Below, one piece after another: positions 1 to 7,509 of a stretch of 64,000 bases of DNA; position 1 is the first letter of the stretch; every line of letters starts with the position of its first letter. Under the pieces are notes generated by a model. That model was given only the letters and a program-made list of their open reading frames with translations. It did no database searches and had not been told where the DNA came from. The stretch is from Arachidicoccus sp. Lineage in GTDB: Bacteria; Bacteroidota; Bacteroidia; Chitinophagales; Chitinophagaceae. A program made the translations under genes and the position numbers. The stretch covers positions 1-64,000 of the forward strand of contig JAPWKH010000014.1 of assembly GCA_028283605.1 (NCBI GenBank). Direction: 5' to 3'.

Positions 1-520
1 TGCTGAAATCGTTCAGTGCACGGATAGATTCTTTAAAAGGAAGAAACATTTTTTTGGAAAAATATCTTGCTATAAGGATAACGGCAATACCAATAAGTAA
101 TATCTTTGAAAGAACGCCTTTCAGCATTCCAAGAAAAATTTGTTGGGTGTTGGTCGTATAATTAAATGAAGAAATTTTATATACCAAACCATCTATCTTA
201 TAATAAGAAGTAACGGTGATGATGTATCCGTCTTTATCAATATTTTTTTCTCCGTTTGATCCATTGAAAACCTGTGTAGTTTGCACAGGCATTGGCATAT
301 TTACTTTTTCTATTTGTATAGGTTTGCCTGTTGTATAATCGGGAGTTAATTTTTTATCACGTATAAGCGCGGCAACATTATCGTTCATATTGGTCATGCG
401 CGCGATCTGTGTATGGTCGATTTTGTCGCGAACGCCGTGATAAGATATTACCACGCATAAAGGCGTAAGCAATACCGTAATAATTATGAACCAAAGTGAT
501 ATTTTATTGATAAATTTCAT
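1..520 (-). CDS. Sensor histidine kinase, N-terminal part (cut by window edge)
   Basis: Only the first 173 codons are inside the window; the gene continues beyond base 1. The visible part starts with a transmembrane segment (residues about 8-25), followed by a periplasmic stretch of about 100 residues and a second membrane segment (about 135-155) ending in RYFSKKM and a HAMP-like beginning. This is the layout of a membrane-bound sensor kinase. The catalytic domains are not visible, so the class rests on topology and on the OmpR-type regulator encoded 27 bp upstream in the same direction. The two genes almost certainly form one two-component operon. The signal sensed cannot be told from the sequence. 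Confidence 0.75.
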   Translation of the reverse strand, partial: MKFINKISLWFIIITVLLTPLCVVISYHGVRDKIDHTQIARMTNMNDNVAALIRDKKLTPDYTTGKPIQIEKVNMPMPVQTTQVFNGSNGEKNIDKDGYIITVTSYYKIDGLVYKISSFNYTTNTQQIFLGMLKGVLSKILLIGIAVILIARYFSKKMFLPFKESIRALNDFS

Positions 521-547
521 CTGTATATTCTCTTTAAGATGCCAATG

Positions 548-1222
548 CTACGCTTTGAATTTATAACCCAATCCGTAAACGGTTTCTATATAATCGTTTC
601 CTTTGGCGATATTTATTTTTTTTCGCAAATTTTTTACATGCTGATAAACGAAGTCAAAGTTAGAAAGATTATCGGTATAATCGCCCCAAAGATGTGTTGC
701 AATTGCCTGGCGGGAAAGCACTCTGTTTTTATTTACAAGAAAATACAACAGCAGGTCAAATTCTTTTCTGGTAATATCCAATACAACCGAGTTTACTTTT
801 GCTTCAACTTTATCGGTATCTAAAACAATTTCGTTGAAGGAAATAATGTTTGAGCCGCTCAAACTTTTTCTTCTGAAAATGGCTCGCAGCCTGGCATGCA
901 GCTCCGGCAAATGAAATGGTTTTGTAATGTAATCATCGGCACCTTCTTCAAGCCCGGCTACTTTATCATTGAGAGAGTCTTTGGCAGAAATGATTAAGAT
1001 ATTACTGCTGATGTGTTCTGATTTTATGTAGTTTAATAATGCTAATCCGTTTCCATCCGGCAACATAATATCAAGCAAAACAAAATCATAAGAATACAGG
1101 CTTAATTTTTCTTTTGCATCTGAATAGGTATGTACAGCTTCGCAAATAAAATACTCTGAAGATAAATATTCTTCAACGCTTTTGGACAATTCCTTATTAT
1201 CTTCTACAATTAAAATTTTCAT
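548..1222 (-). CDS. OmpR/PhoB-family response regulator
   Basis: A 224-residue two-domain regulator. The receiver domain fills residues 1-115, with the acidic pair at E7/D8, the phospho-acceptor D51 in LLDIMLPDG, and the conserved lysine in DDYITKPF. A winged-helix output domain follows (about 130-224), ending in the typical ETVYGLGYKF. It lies directly upstream of the partial sensor kinase and should be phosphorylated by it. A TAGCTTTG sequence (reverse strand, 1242-1249) resembles the Bacteroidota -7 element and would place a transcription start about 15 bases before the ATG, but no clear -33 element accompanies it. Targets are unknown. Confidence 0.93.
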   Translation of the reverse strand: MKILIVEDNKELSKSVEEYLSSEYFICEAVHTYSDAKEKLSLYSYDFVLLDIMLPDGNGLALLNYIKSEHISSNILIISAKDSLNDKVAGLEEGADDYITKPFHLPELHARLRAIFRRKSLSGSNIISFNEIVLDTDKVEAKVNSVVLDITRKEFDLLLYFLVNKNRVLSRQAIATHLWGDYTDNLSNFDFVYQHVKNLRKKINIAKGNDYIETVYGLGYKFKA

Positions 1223-1646
1223 CTAACAAACTCTTCAGATACAAAGCTATAAAGGAATTTTATAGAAATCTTGAAGTGTGGACTTATTACGTGTTTTGGC
1301 GTTTCTTTGGCCTCGGTATTTGTTTTACATATCGGAAAATACTCTACAAGCTATTTTGCATAGCAATTTACATAATACATAAATATTATAGATAATGCAA
1401 CATTGGTTCAATATAGGTTTTACTATTCAGGTTGCATAAGAGCAGCCAGCCTTGGTTTGAAAATTTTGATATAGAAAATGTCAAAGTAAGATTGCGTCAA
1501 CTGCTCAATTCACGTACCATTAAAATCTCTCTGTTTAATTGACGAGCACAAAATCATCCACATATGCTACTTCCTATATCCAATTTGGGATAATTTTTTG
1601 CGATATGTGAATATATTTTTAACTTCAAGTGCTTAAAATCTTGCAT
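1223..1646. other. Intergenic stretch between divergent regulators
   Basis: About 420 bp separate the OmpR-type regulator (reverse) from the PAS-LuxR gene (forward). No RNA gene or convincing terminator was seen. A 41-codon open stretch without a good start (1417-1542, forward) reads like an old coding fragment and is discussed as a finding. The rest is AT-rich sequence that must hold the promoters of both flanking genes. Confidence 0.5.
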
Positions 1647-2444
1647 ATGACCAAACTGCGTAAAAAAACATGGCTTAAGTATATAGAAGAAACGGCTGTA
1701 AATGAAAATATAGTGATAAATGATTTGAATAAATTTGCCAGTTCAATTTCATTTCCTACCGCTTTCATGAATTTCTTTCGCTTTAATGTTCCTGCGGTTT
1801 ATGTACTTGATTACAGAACAGGCAAATACACATTTGTGTCAGAAAATGTTCCGAATGTTATTGGCTTTTCTTCCAAAGAAGTAATATCAAACGGAATAGG
1901 CCTTACTTTAGAAAATTATTATTCAAAGGATCTTGCATTATACGATAAACAAATGTTTCCCGACAGATTGGAAATGTTAAAAACAATTCCGCCGCATTTG
2001 CATAAAGACCATATTTTCACTTATACGTTTCGTTTTAAAGATGCTTTCGGCAATATTGCCAACATACTGCAAAGAAATTGTTACATAGAATCTGATGAAA
2101 AAGGAAATCCTTTAATAAGCATGGGAACCATATTAAATATTGAGCATCACGTAAAGGAAAACTGCATCACGCAAACTGTTGAAAAAATGGCATCATCGGA
2201 CAGCCCTGCCGAATTATTGTCCAGTAAACACTATTATTTAAATGAAGAGGATCGTTGTTTTTCAAAAAGAGAAAAAGAAATTTTAAAATATACCATGGAC
2301 GGCCATTCTTGTAAAGAAATTGCTGCTAAACTATTTATTGCTGAAGGAACGGTAATTCAGCACAGAAAAAATATGTTGCGCAAATCCAATGCAAAAAACG
2401 CTGCAGAATTAGTAACTTTCGCAGTCAGGAACGGCTATTTATAA
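1647..2444 (+). CDS. PAS domain - LuxR-type transcriptional regulator
   Basis: A 265-residue regulator counted from the ATG at 1647; an in-frame GTG lies 18 bases upstream at 1629 but is less likely. A PAS-like fold occupies about residues 40-165 (YVLDYRTGKYTFVSENVPN followed by a PAS core). A LuxR-type helix-turn-helix fills the last 60 residues (FSKREKEILKYTMDGHSCKE and then HRKNMLRKSN). There is no receiver domain, so it is not a phosphorylated response regulator; small-molecule or redox sensing by the PAS domain is an inference. PAS-LuxR proteins of this length are common and poorly characterised in Bacteroidota. The second LuxR-type gene at 4601-4963 shares the HRKNxxRKxN signature. Confidence 0.85.
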   Translation: MTKLRKKTWLKYIEETAVNENIVINDLNKFASSISFPTAFMNFFRFNVPAVYVLDYRTGKYTFVSENVPNVIGFSSKEVISNGIGLTLENYYSKDLALYDKQMFPDRLEMLKTIPPHLHKDHIFTYTFRFKDAFGNIANILQRNCYIESDEKGNPLISMGTILNIEHHVKENCITQTVEKMASSDSPAELLSSKHYYLNEEDRCFSKREKEILKYTMDGHSCKEIAAKLFIAEGTVIQHRKNMLRKSNAKNAAELVTFAVRNGYL

Positions 2445-2514
2445 CATCAAAATTCCTCAAAAACTTATCTATGCTGTAACTCTCTCGCCGCGCTGCTCGC
2501 ACACCATCTCTTGC

Positions 2515-2606
2515 ATTTGCAGTCGCGGACAAAATTATTCATGCATTTGCAATGCTTTCGCTGATAAGGCTTCTATATTGCAAATCCCGAGCAGCGAGTG
2601 TGAATG
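2515..2606. repeat. REP-like three-hairpin module, copy 1
   Basis: Downstream of the PAS-LuxR gene is a block containing TGCATTTGCAGT, then GCATTTGCAATGC (a 5-bp stem around TGC), then TTGCAAATCCCGAGCAGCGA. The same arrangement with small sequence changes recurs at 8184-8268. Such short imperfect hairpins in intergenic space resemble REP-type elements that are mobilised by Y1-type transposases elsewhere. No transposase lies in this window. Confidence 0.6.
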
Positions 2607-2636
2607 ATAGAGTGTTAAAGAGTGTGCGGTACAATT

Positions 2637-4097
2637 TTATTTTTTTATAAATGCTCTCTTTTGATTATCATCGCTTACGATAAAATAAACTCCTGAAGCA
2701 AGCGAATGAACATCTATAACATTATTTCCTATTTGTACATTTTGTGTTTTTATGAATCTGCCACCTGCATCGTAAATGCTGAGGCTGCTTTCTTTGGCTG
2801 CTTTTATATTGATATATGTTTTAGCAGGATTGGGATATATAGCATTACTTACCTGTTTGTATAGGGTAATTGTATTGCCATATTTGTAGCCGCCATCGTC
2901 ATCAATGATTTTCAGTCGGTAATAGGCAAGTGTTTCGCTCTGTGGCACAGCATAAACGTACGAACTATTGCTGCCCTTTGCCGGAATTTCTCCTTGTGTT
3001 AGGAATGACGATGAAGAGTCATGCGAACTCTTTTGTATTTCAAAATGATTAAAGTTATTCTCCACACCAGTTTCCCATGCAAGGCTGGCAATCCCGTTTT
3101 TTAAATCGCCTTTAAAAGAGAGTAGAGTTATAGGTGTTGCTGACAAAGGCACGATTTTACTTATTGTATTATTTTCATTTGCCGTATATACGTTTCCTGA
3201 AGCATCTAAAGCTATTGCGTATGGTAAAGTGTTATTGGCCAGCGTTACCCAAGCTTGAACCACTATACCTGCGGATGTTATTTTACTTATGGTACTATTA
3301 GCATAATTAGCCGTGTAAACATTTCCCGAAGTATCTACTACAATACTTGAAGGATTAGCTCCTCTTACCAATGTAGCCCAAGCCTGTGTTACTATTCCTG
3401 CAGATGTTATTTTGCTTACTGTATTATTGCCAAAATTAGCAGTATATACATTGCCTGAAGCATCTAAGGCAATCCCATAGGGTCTGGCATTGTTTGCCAG
3501 CAGTCCCCATGCTGTTGCTGCTATTCCGGCAGATGTTATTTTGCTTACAGTATTATTCCCGTAATTAGCTGTGTAAACATTTCCCAATGCATCAATGGCT
3601 ATCGCATAAGGCAAAGCGTTGTTCGCCAATGTAGCCCATGCCTGTGTTACTATTCCTTCGGATGTTATTTTGCTTACGGTGTTGTTGTCATTAGCCGTAT
3701 ATACATTTCCAGAAGCATCTGTTGCTATTGCGTATGGCAAAGCATTGCTTGCCAGCGTAGCCCATGCCTGTATTACTGTACCGTCTGATGTTACTTTGGT
3801 TACGGTTCCATTATTAATATTGGCTGTATAAACATTACCTGAAGCATCTACAGCAATACCCGAAGGGTTGGCATCGCTTGCCAATGTAGCCCATTCCGGT
3901 ATTGCTGTGCCGTCTGATGTTATTTTGCTTACGGTATTATTGCCGTAATTAGCGGTATAAACATTTCCAGAAGCATCAATAGATATCGCATAAGGCAGAT
4001 CGCTGCTTGATAGCGTAGCCCATGCCTGTGTAATTATTTGGGCTTGAATAAAACCGATATTTAATGATAGCAGGCATAAAATATAAAGTCGTTTCAT
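2637..4097 (-). CDS. Secreted seven-bladed beta-propeller protein with T9SS sorting domain
   Basis: A 486-residue exported protein. A signal peptide (residues 1-19, MKRLYILCLLSLNIGF...) is followed by seven repeats of 41-43 residues, each carrying GNVYTAN and then NNTVSKITS or a close variant. Seven units match an NHL/YncE-like seven-bladed propeller (about residues 30-330). A beta-sandwich linker follows, and the C-terminal 80 residues (IYPNPAKTYINIKA ... VYFIVSDDNQKRAFIKK) are a type A sorting signal for the type IX secretion system. The protein should therefore cross the outer membrane and be attached to the surface or released. The function is unknown; NHL propellers usually bind proteins or glycans. 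It is expressed from a leader that is repeated elsewhere in the window (see 4091-4184). Confidence 0.88.
   Translation of the reverse strand: MKRLYILCLLSLNIGFIQAQIITQAWATLSSSDLPYAISIDASGNVYTANYGNNTVSKITSDGTAIPEWATLASDANPSGIAVDASGNVYTANINNGTVTKVTSDGTVIQAWATLASNALPYAIATDASGNVYTANDNNTVSKITSEGIVTQAWATLANNALPYAIAIDALGNVYTANYGNNTVSKITSAGIAATAWGLLANNARPYGIALDASGNVYTANFGNNTVSKITSAGIVTQAWATLVRGANPSSIVVDTSGNVYTANYANSTISKITSAGIVVQAWVTLANNTLPYAIALDASGNVYTANENNTISKIVPLSATPITLLSFKGDLKNGIASLAWETGVENNFNHFEIQKSSHDSSSSFLTQGEIPAKGSNSSYVYAVPQSETLAYYRLKIIDDDGGYKYGNTITLYKQVSNAIYPNPAKTYINIKAAKESSLSIYDAGGRFIKTQNVQIGNNVIDVHSLASGVYFIVSDDNQKRAFIKK
3150..4065 (-). repeat. Seven tandem coding repeats of about 126 bp
   Basis: The DNA encoding the propeller repeats is itself strongly repetitive: forms of the reverse-strand phrase for GNVYTAN-NNTVSKI recur seven times at about 126-bp spacing. 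This is coding repetition (propeller blades) and not a CRISPR or satellite. The similarity between blades suggests recent expansion or gene conversion within the gene. Confidence 0.8.
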
Positions 4098-4184
4098 CTG
4101 TTTATTTTTATTTTTTTAATTGTCAGATGGAATGCGCCAAATAATCATTGGTTTGGGTATCCAAAATTCTTATGGCACATTTCA
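4091..4184 (-). promoter_or_regulatory. Repeated leader element, copy A
   Basis: On the reverse strand the 94 bases leading into the propeller gene's start codon run from TGAAATGTGCCATAAGAATT through CAATGATTATTTGGC and CCATCTGACAATT to AAATAAACAGATGAAAC. Nearly the same sequence occurs at 12021-12111 and a more diverged form at 19453-19540, each ending exactly at a start codon. The conservation stops just after the ATG, as expected for a promoter plus leader. The blocks do not match the TAnnTTTG -7 element, so an alternative sigma factor or a dedicated activator is possible. Confidence 0.65.
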
Positions 4185-4405
4185 TATTTGTGAATAATTA
4201 ATGAAAGTGTATGATAAAATTGTGTAGAACTGTATTTATTTATAGCGTATAACATATATGTTTTTAAACTGCACGAGTCTCGCTTACAGAAATGTTATGT
4301 AAGCATGAATTACAGGTAAAGAACCCAACAAAGAGAGATCATGAGATAAGTGTTTGCTTTATCCTTTCTCCAAATCAAATTTATCTTCATTTTGCTACCA
4401 CCACA

Positions 4406-4425
4406 ATACCCATTTATGGGTATTT
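4406..4425. promoter_or_regulatory. Palindrome AATACCCAT-TT-ATGGGTATT
   Basis: A 20-bp near-perfect dyad with 9-bp arms around a TT centre. The loop is too short for an RNA hairpin terminator and no T-run follows, so a protein-binding site is more likely. It lies 175 bp beyond the end of the LuxR-type gene at 4601-4963 and shares the TACCC half-site with a second dyad at 5168-5185 on the other side of that gene. Confidence 0.4.
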
Positions 4426-4531
4426 TTGCTGAAAATTATTCACATAAGCAAGTTGTCTTAAGCGAATTTTGTATAATGCTCTGTATTTTTTAGTAATGGC
4501 AAGCAAGAAGAAGATGTAAAGTCGTTTCATA
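4412..4531 (-). pseudogene. Signal-peptide remnant of a second secreted protein
   Basis: On the reverse strand an ATG at 4531 opens a 39-codon frame beginning MKRLYIFFLLAI, almost the same as the MKRLYILCLLSL start of the propeller gene 430 bp away. The two DNA stretches share AGTCGTTTCAT (as read on the forward strand). The frame runs on into unrelated sequence and stops near 4412. It looks like the 5-prime end of a paralogue whose body has been deleted. Confidence 0.45.
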
Positions 4532-4600
4532 TTGCAAAAATTAAAGCGTATGTAACAAAAAATATTAGAAATATATTTATAGCAGATACTTTCTACGTTT

Positions 4601-4963
4601 TTAATCGCAACTCTGCTCTTCGTTTTTAAAAAATATACTGTAATGCATCAACTCATTGCCGGTATTGCAATTCAGTTTGCGCATAATGTTTTTTCTGTGT
4701 GTCCTCGCTGTGTTAAAAGCTATATGTAGTTTCTGCGCAATTTCTTTATTGGAAAAGTTTTGTATAATCAGCCCCAATATTTGTTTTTCTCTGCCAGATA
4801 ATGCAGAGAAATAATGCTCATTCAATTCTTTGAACTTGCTCTTGCTCGCTTCTTTATTAAACTCTTTAAACACATATTCCGGTACGTGCTCTATTTTAAT
4901 ATCAACAATTATACGAAGTATTTCTTCTTTTTGCAGATGTTCAATTTTCCAATTGGGTTTCAT
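4601..4963 (-). CDS. Short LuxR-type DNA-binding protein
   Basis: A 120-residue protein with a helical N-terminal part (1-50) and a LuxR-type helix-turn-helix (about 52-115: LSGREKQILGLIIQNFSNKE, then ARTHRKNIMRKLNCN). It lacks both a receiver and a recognisable PAS domain, so it is about half the length of the PAS-LuxR regulator at 1647. It may be a truncated form of such a regulator or a naturally small one; no remnant of a sensor domain is seen upstream. Two TACCC-containing dyads flank it and could be its own operators, which is inference. Confidence 0.75.
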   Translation of the reverse strand: MKPNWKIEHLQKEEILRIIVDIKIEHVPEYVFKEFNKEASKSKFKELNEHYFSALSGREKQILGLIIQNFSNKEIAQKLHIAFNTARTHRKNIMRKLNCNTGNELMHYSIFFKNEEQSCD

Positions 4964-5394
4964 CAGTTTGCGTTGAAATTAGTTTTGGTTGCGTTTTTTT
5001 TCTTATGGACACATTTTTTTCCACAACAGCGTGAACAAATTTAGAACTGTACTTTTTCAGATACCATACTGCGCTTGTAGTATTTATGTGGTATTTACAT
5101 TTCTGTTAAATATTACGATACAAAAATACTATTGTAGATAAGCCAAAGTCAAGCGCGAAAGCACGCATTTTTACCCCCGTAAAAACACCCTCATGTATGT
5201 GTGTGAAAACACGTAATTTTAGGAAGGGAAGAGAAATGTATTTTGACTGCAAACCTTAATGAAATGCTTGTGACGACTGCTTTGTAGCCCAAAATGATAA
5301 GTTGAATATGCATGTTGAACTGATGGCAATATTTGTTTTCGGATATATATTGTAACAAAATCTTTTATTCTTTCACAATTAAAAAATAATAATT
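4964..5394. other. Intergenic stretch, no gene seen
   Basis: About 430 bp between the short LuxR gene (reverse) and the orphan gene at 5395 (forward). The only structure noticed is the dyad TTTTTAC-CCCC-GTAAAAA at 5168-5185. Promoters for both divergent neighbours must lie here. Confidence 0.5.
5168..5185. promoter_or_regulatory. Dyad TTTTTAC-CCCC-GTAAAAA
   Basis: A 7-bp perfect inverted repeat around four C residues, in the divergent promoter region between the short LuxR gene and the orphan gene at 5395. It shares the TACCC half-site with the palindrome at 4406-4425. An operator for a dimeric regulator is a reasonable guess; a terminator is unlikely because no gene ends here. Confidence 0.35.
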
Positions 5395-5967
5395 ATGTCA
5401 AATGAAATTACTTTACCGGGTTATGATTTAAAAGCAGACAAATCTGGATTGAAACCAAGTTCGATCGCTTTTGACCTTGCTGATACTACAATAGTGACTG
5501 GTTATTCAAGCGCTATCACACCGGCAGTCAGAAACGAATTTGTGGGAAATTTTACTACTCCTCTCATCCGGGCATGCACAGATGTTGATGGCAGGATAGA
5601 TCCGAAGAGTGAAATGATGAATAGACCCGTTTCTGTTACATTTGGAAAGCAAGCATTACTGTTGCTGCTTTCTCAAAAAGGCGCTGAAGGACTTCGTTTT
5701 TGGTTCGCTGTGAATTGCGAAGAAAACTCCACTTTGGTTGTAGAAGCCGTTTCAGATGAGCTTCTTGGCAACGGCACTCATAAATATGCTAAGGGTATAG
5801 AAGGTTCAAGTCAATCACCATTACTTTTTGAGGTTGCTCCGCCAACAACGCTCGGTGACTATTTGGAAATGAAAAAAGAAAGCAACGAATTCTCTCTAAA
5901 TGACAAATTTCAGAACGAAACTGTGAATGTTCTTTTTGAAGAATGGGAAGGGAAGGGCATCTCATAA
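5395..5967 (+). CDS. Hypothetical protein, family not recognised
   Basis: A 190-residue protein without signal peptide, membrane segment or cysteine-rich motif. It starts MSNEITLPGYDLK and has mixed alpha/beta character, including a hydrophobic run (ALLLLLS) and LRFWFAVNCEENSTLVVEAV. The composition and length suggest a soluble cytoplasmic protein. It stands alone, with a 430-bp upstream gap and the kinase operon 140 bp downstream. I do not recognise the family and propose no function. The start is the only sensible ATG and is preceded by the AT-rich leader typical of this genome. Confidence 0.7.
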   Translation: MSNEITLPGYDLKADKSGLKPSSIAFDLADTTIVTGYSSAITPAVRNEFVGNFTTPLIRACTDVDGRIDPKSEMMNRPVSVTFGKQALLLLLSQKGAEGLRFWFAVNCEENSTLVVEAVSDELLGNGTHKYAKGIEGSSQSPLLFEVAPPTTLGDYLEMKKESNEFSLNDKFQNETVNVLFEEWEGKGIS

Positions 5968-6106
5968 TTCGTAATATAATACACATGCATTTATTCTTTT
6001 TAAAATAAGCTTTACGAAGTAGTTGATACATTTTGGGAACCTTTTAAAATAGAATGCTATTCTTTATTTTGATATAAAAATCAATCTTTCTTACATCATT
6101 TGAGAA

Positions 6107-6745
6107 ATGGATATTTATAGGCTGCTATATTATTTCTTTATTTGTTCTTCGTTGATCATCTGTATTTGCAACTGTAGAAATTTAAAAGGATATCGACTGT
6201 TTATAATACTTTTGGCTTTATCGATATTAGTCGAAATCTTATGTAATATCGCAAAGAGCAATCATTGGAATACAGGCTTAATGGTATTTTACCATCTGTA
6301 TATACCTGCAGAGTATATTTTAATTGCATTATTTTTCGAAGATTTTAAATTATTCCCTAAAAAAGTTCTGTTTTTTTCTGTGTATGTTTTTCCTGTGCTA
6401 AGTTTATTAATTTCATTATTTATTATTCCATATAATGAATTTCCGAGTATTCAGTATAACATAGAAAGTATTCTATTAATGTTGCTTGCAATATTTGGTA
6501 TTTTTAATTTACCAGTTAATGAGAATTCTTCAATATATAAACAACCATTATTTTGGATTTTCGTTGGAATGTTTTTGTTTTATTCAGGGATATTTATATT
6601 TAGTAATACTTACAGTATTATTAAAAAAACAGATGAGACGCTGGCTAATACTATAAACATTTGGATCAACTATATTTTTAATTATTTGTATTATATATTT
6701 TTATCCATAGGGTTTCTTTTATGCAGAAAACTGAATACAAAATAA
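6107..6745 (+). CDS. Multi-pass membrane protein, possible sensor module of a two-component operon
   Basis: A 212-residue, very hydrophobic protein with about seven predicted membrane helices (around residues 5-20, 28-45, 60-78, 84-105, 113-130, 148-165, 190-208) and short polar loops. Its 3-prime end overlaps the downstream histidine kinase gene by 25 bases, so the two are probably translationally coupled. The kinase has only one membrane helix and no sensor domain, which makes this protein a candidate sensor or partner, an inference from operon structure. No transport motif is visible. Confidence 0.75.
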   Translation: MDIYRLLYYFFICSSLIICICNCRNLKGYRLFIILLALSILVEILCNIAKSNHWNTGLMVFYHLYIPAEYILIALFFEDFKLFPKKVLFFSVYVFPVLSLLISLFIIPYNEFPSIQYNIESILLMLLAIFGIFNLPVNENSSIYKQPLFWIFVGMFLFYSGIFIFSNTYSIIKKTDETLANTINIWINYIFNYLYYIFLSIGFLLCRKLNTK

Positions 6746-7509
6746 TATTTGCCCTCATAGCGGGAACGATTCTTGTATTATTTCTTTCTATCGTTATCAT
6801 TATTTCCATCCTGCGATATAAAATAAAGCAACAGAATCATGCAAAAGAAAAGCAAATCATGCGGGCCGACTTTGAACAAAATATTTTACAATCCCGACTC
6901 GAAATGCAGGAGCAAACATTTAACAATATCAGTCAGGAGATACATGATAATGTAGGACAGGTATTAAGTCTTGCAAAAGTGCAATTGAGCATTGTAGAGC
7001 AAAGCGAAACATCCAATAAAGAATTGATTGCAGATATTAAAGCCAACATCAGCAATGCGCTTAACGATTTGCGCGATATAGCCAAAAGCCTTAGCAGCGG
7101 CAGGTTGCATCAATTGACTTTGGTACAAGCAATAGATCAGGAACTGCAAAGAATTAATCATTCCGGATTGATACAAACACAGTTAAATGTTTCGGGCGCG
7201 GAATACTCTGTTGCCGAACAAAAGAAAGTGATTCTTTTCCGGATGATACAAGAGTGTTTTCAAAACATTTTAAAACATGCAAAAGCTACCCGAATTGTTG
7301 TAAATATTGAGTTTGATACCATCTCTTTAAGAGTAAAAATTGCCGATAATGGCATTGGCTTTAACCCCGATGAAAAATATGCGGCAACAAGCGGATTAGG
7401 ATTGCAGAATATTGTAACACGTGCCGAGCTAATTGGCGGTACCGCAGCTATCTTCAGTGAGCCTCAGCAAGGCACACATATTATCTTAAACATTCCTCAT
7501 GAAAGATGA
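6721..7509 (+). CDS. NarL-type sensor histidine kinase (HisKA_3)
   Basis: A 262-residue kinase: one membrane helix (about 8-32), a coiled coil, a HisKA_3 dimerisation domain with phospho-acceptor H75 in SQEIHDNVGQ, and a GHKL ATPase domain with N-box FQNILKHAKA, G1 box IADNGIGFNP and G2 box TSGLGLQNIV. There is no periplasmic sensor domain. The gene overlaps the membrane protein upstream by 25 bases and the response regulator downstream by 11 bases, so all three are likely made together. It should phosphorylate the NarL-type regulator at 7499. Confidence 0.92.
   Translation: MQKTEYKIIFALIAGTILVLFLSIVIIISILRYKIKQQNHAKEKQIMRADFEQNILQSRLEMQEQTFNNISQEIHDNVGQVLSLAKVQLSIVEQSETSNKELIADIKANISNALNDLRDIAKSLSSGRLHQLTLVQAIDQELQRINHSGLIQTQLNVSGAEYSVAEQKKVILFRMIQECFQNILKHAKATRIVVNIEFDTISLRVKIADNGIGFNPDEKYAATSGLGLQNIVTRAELIGGTAAIFSEPQQGTHIILNIPHER

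Larger units (their letters stand above)
4098..4600. other. Intergenic stretch with leader repeat, gene remnant and palindrome
   Basis: These 500 bp hold no intact gene. They contain leader copy A next to the propeller gene, a palindrome at 4406-4425, and a reverse-strand signal-peptide remnant at 4412-4531. The remainder is featureless AT-rich sequence. Confidence 0.6.

Noticed and set aside
3150-4065. Regularly spaced repeats resembling a CRISPR array
   Set aside because: The repeats are about 126 bp apart, lie inside an intact reading frame, and encode beta-propeller blades; no cas gene is in the window.
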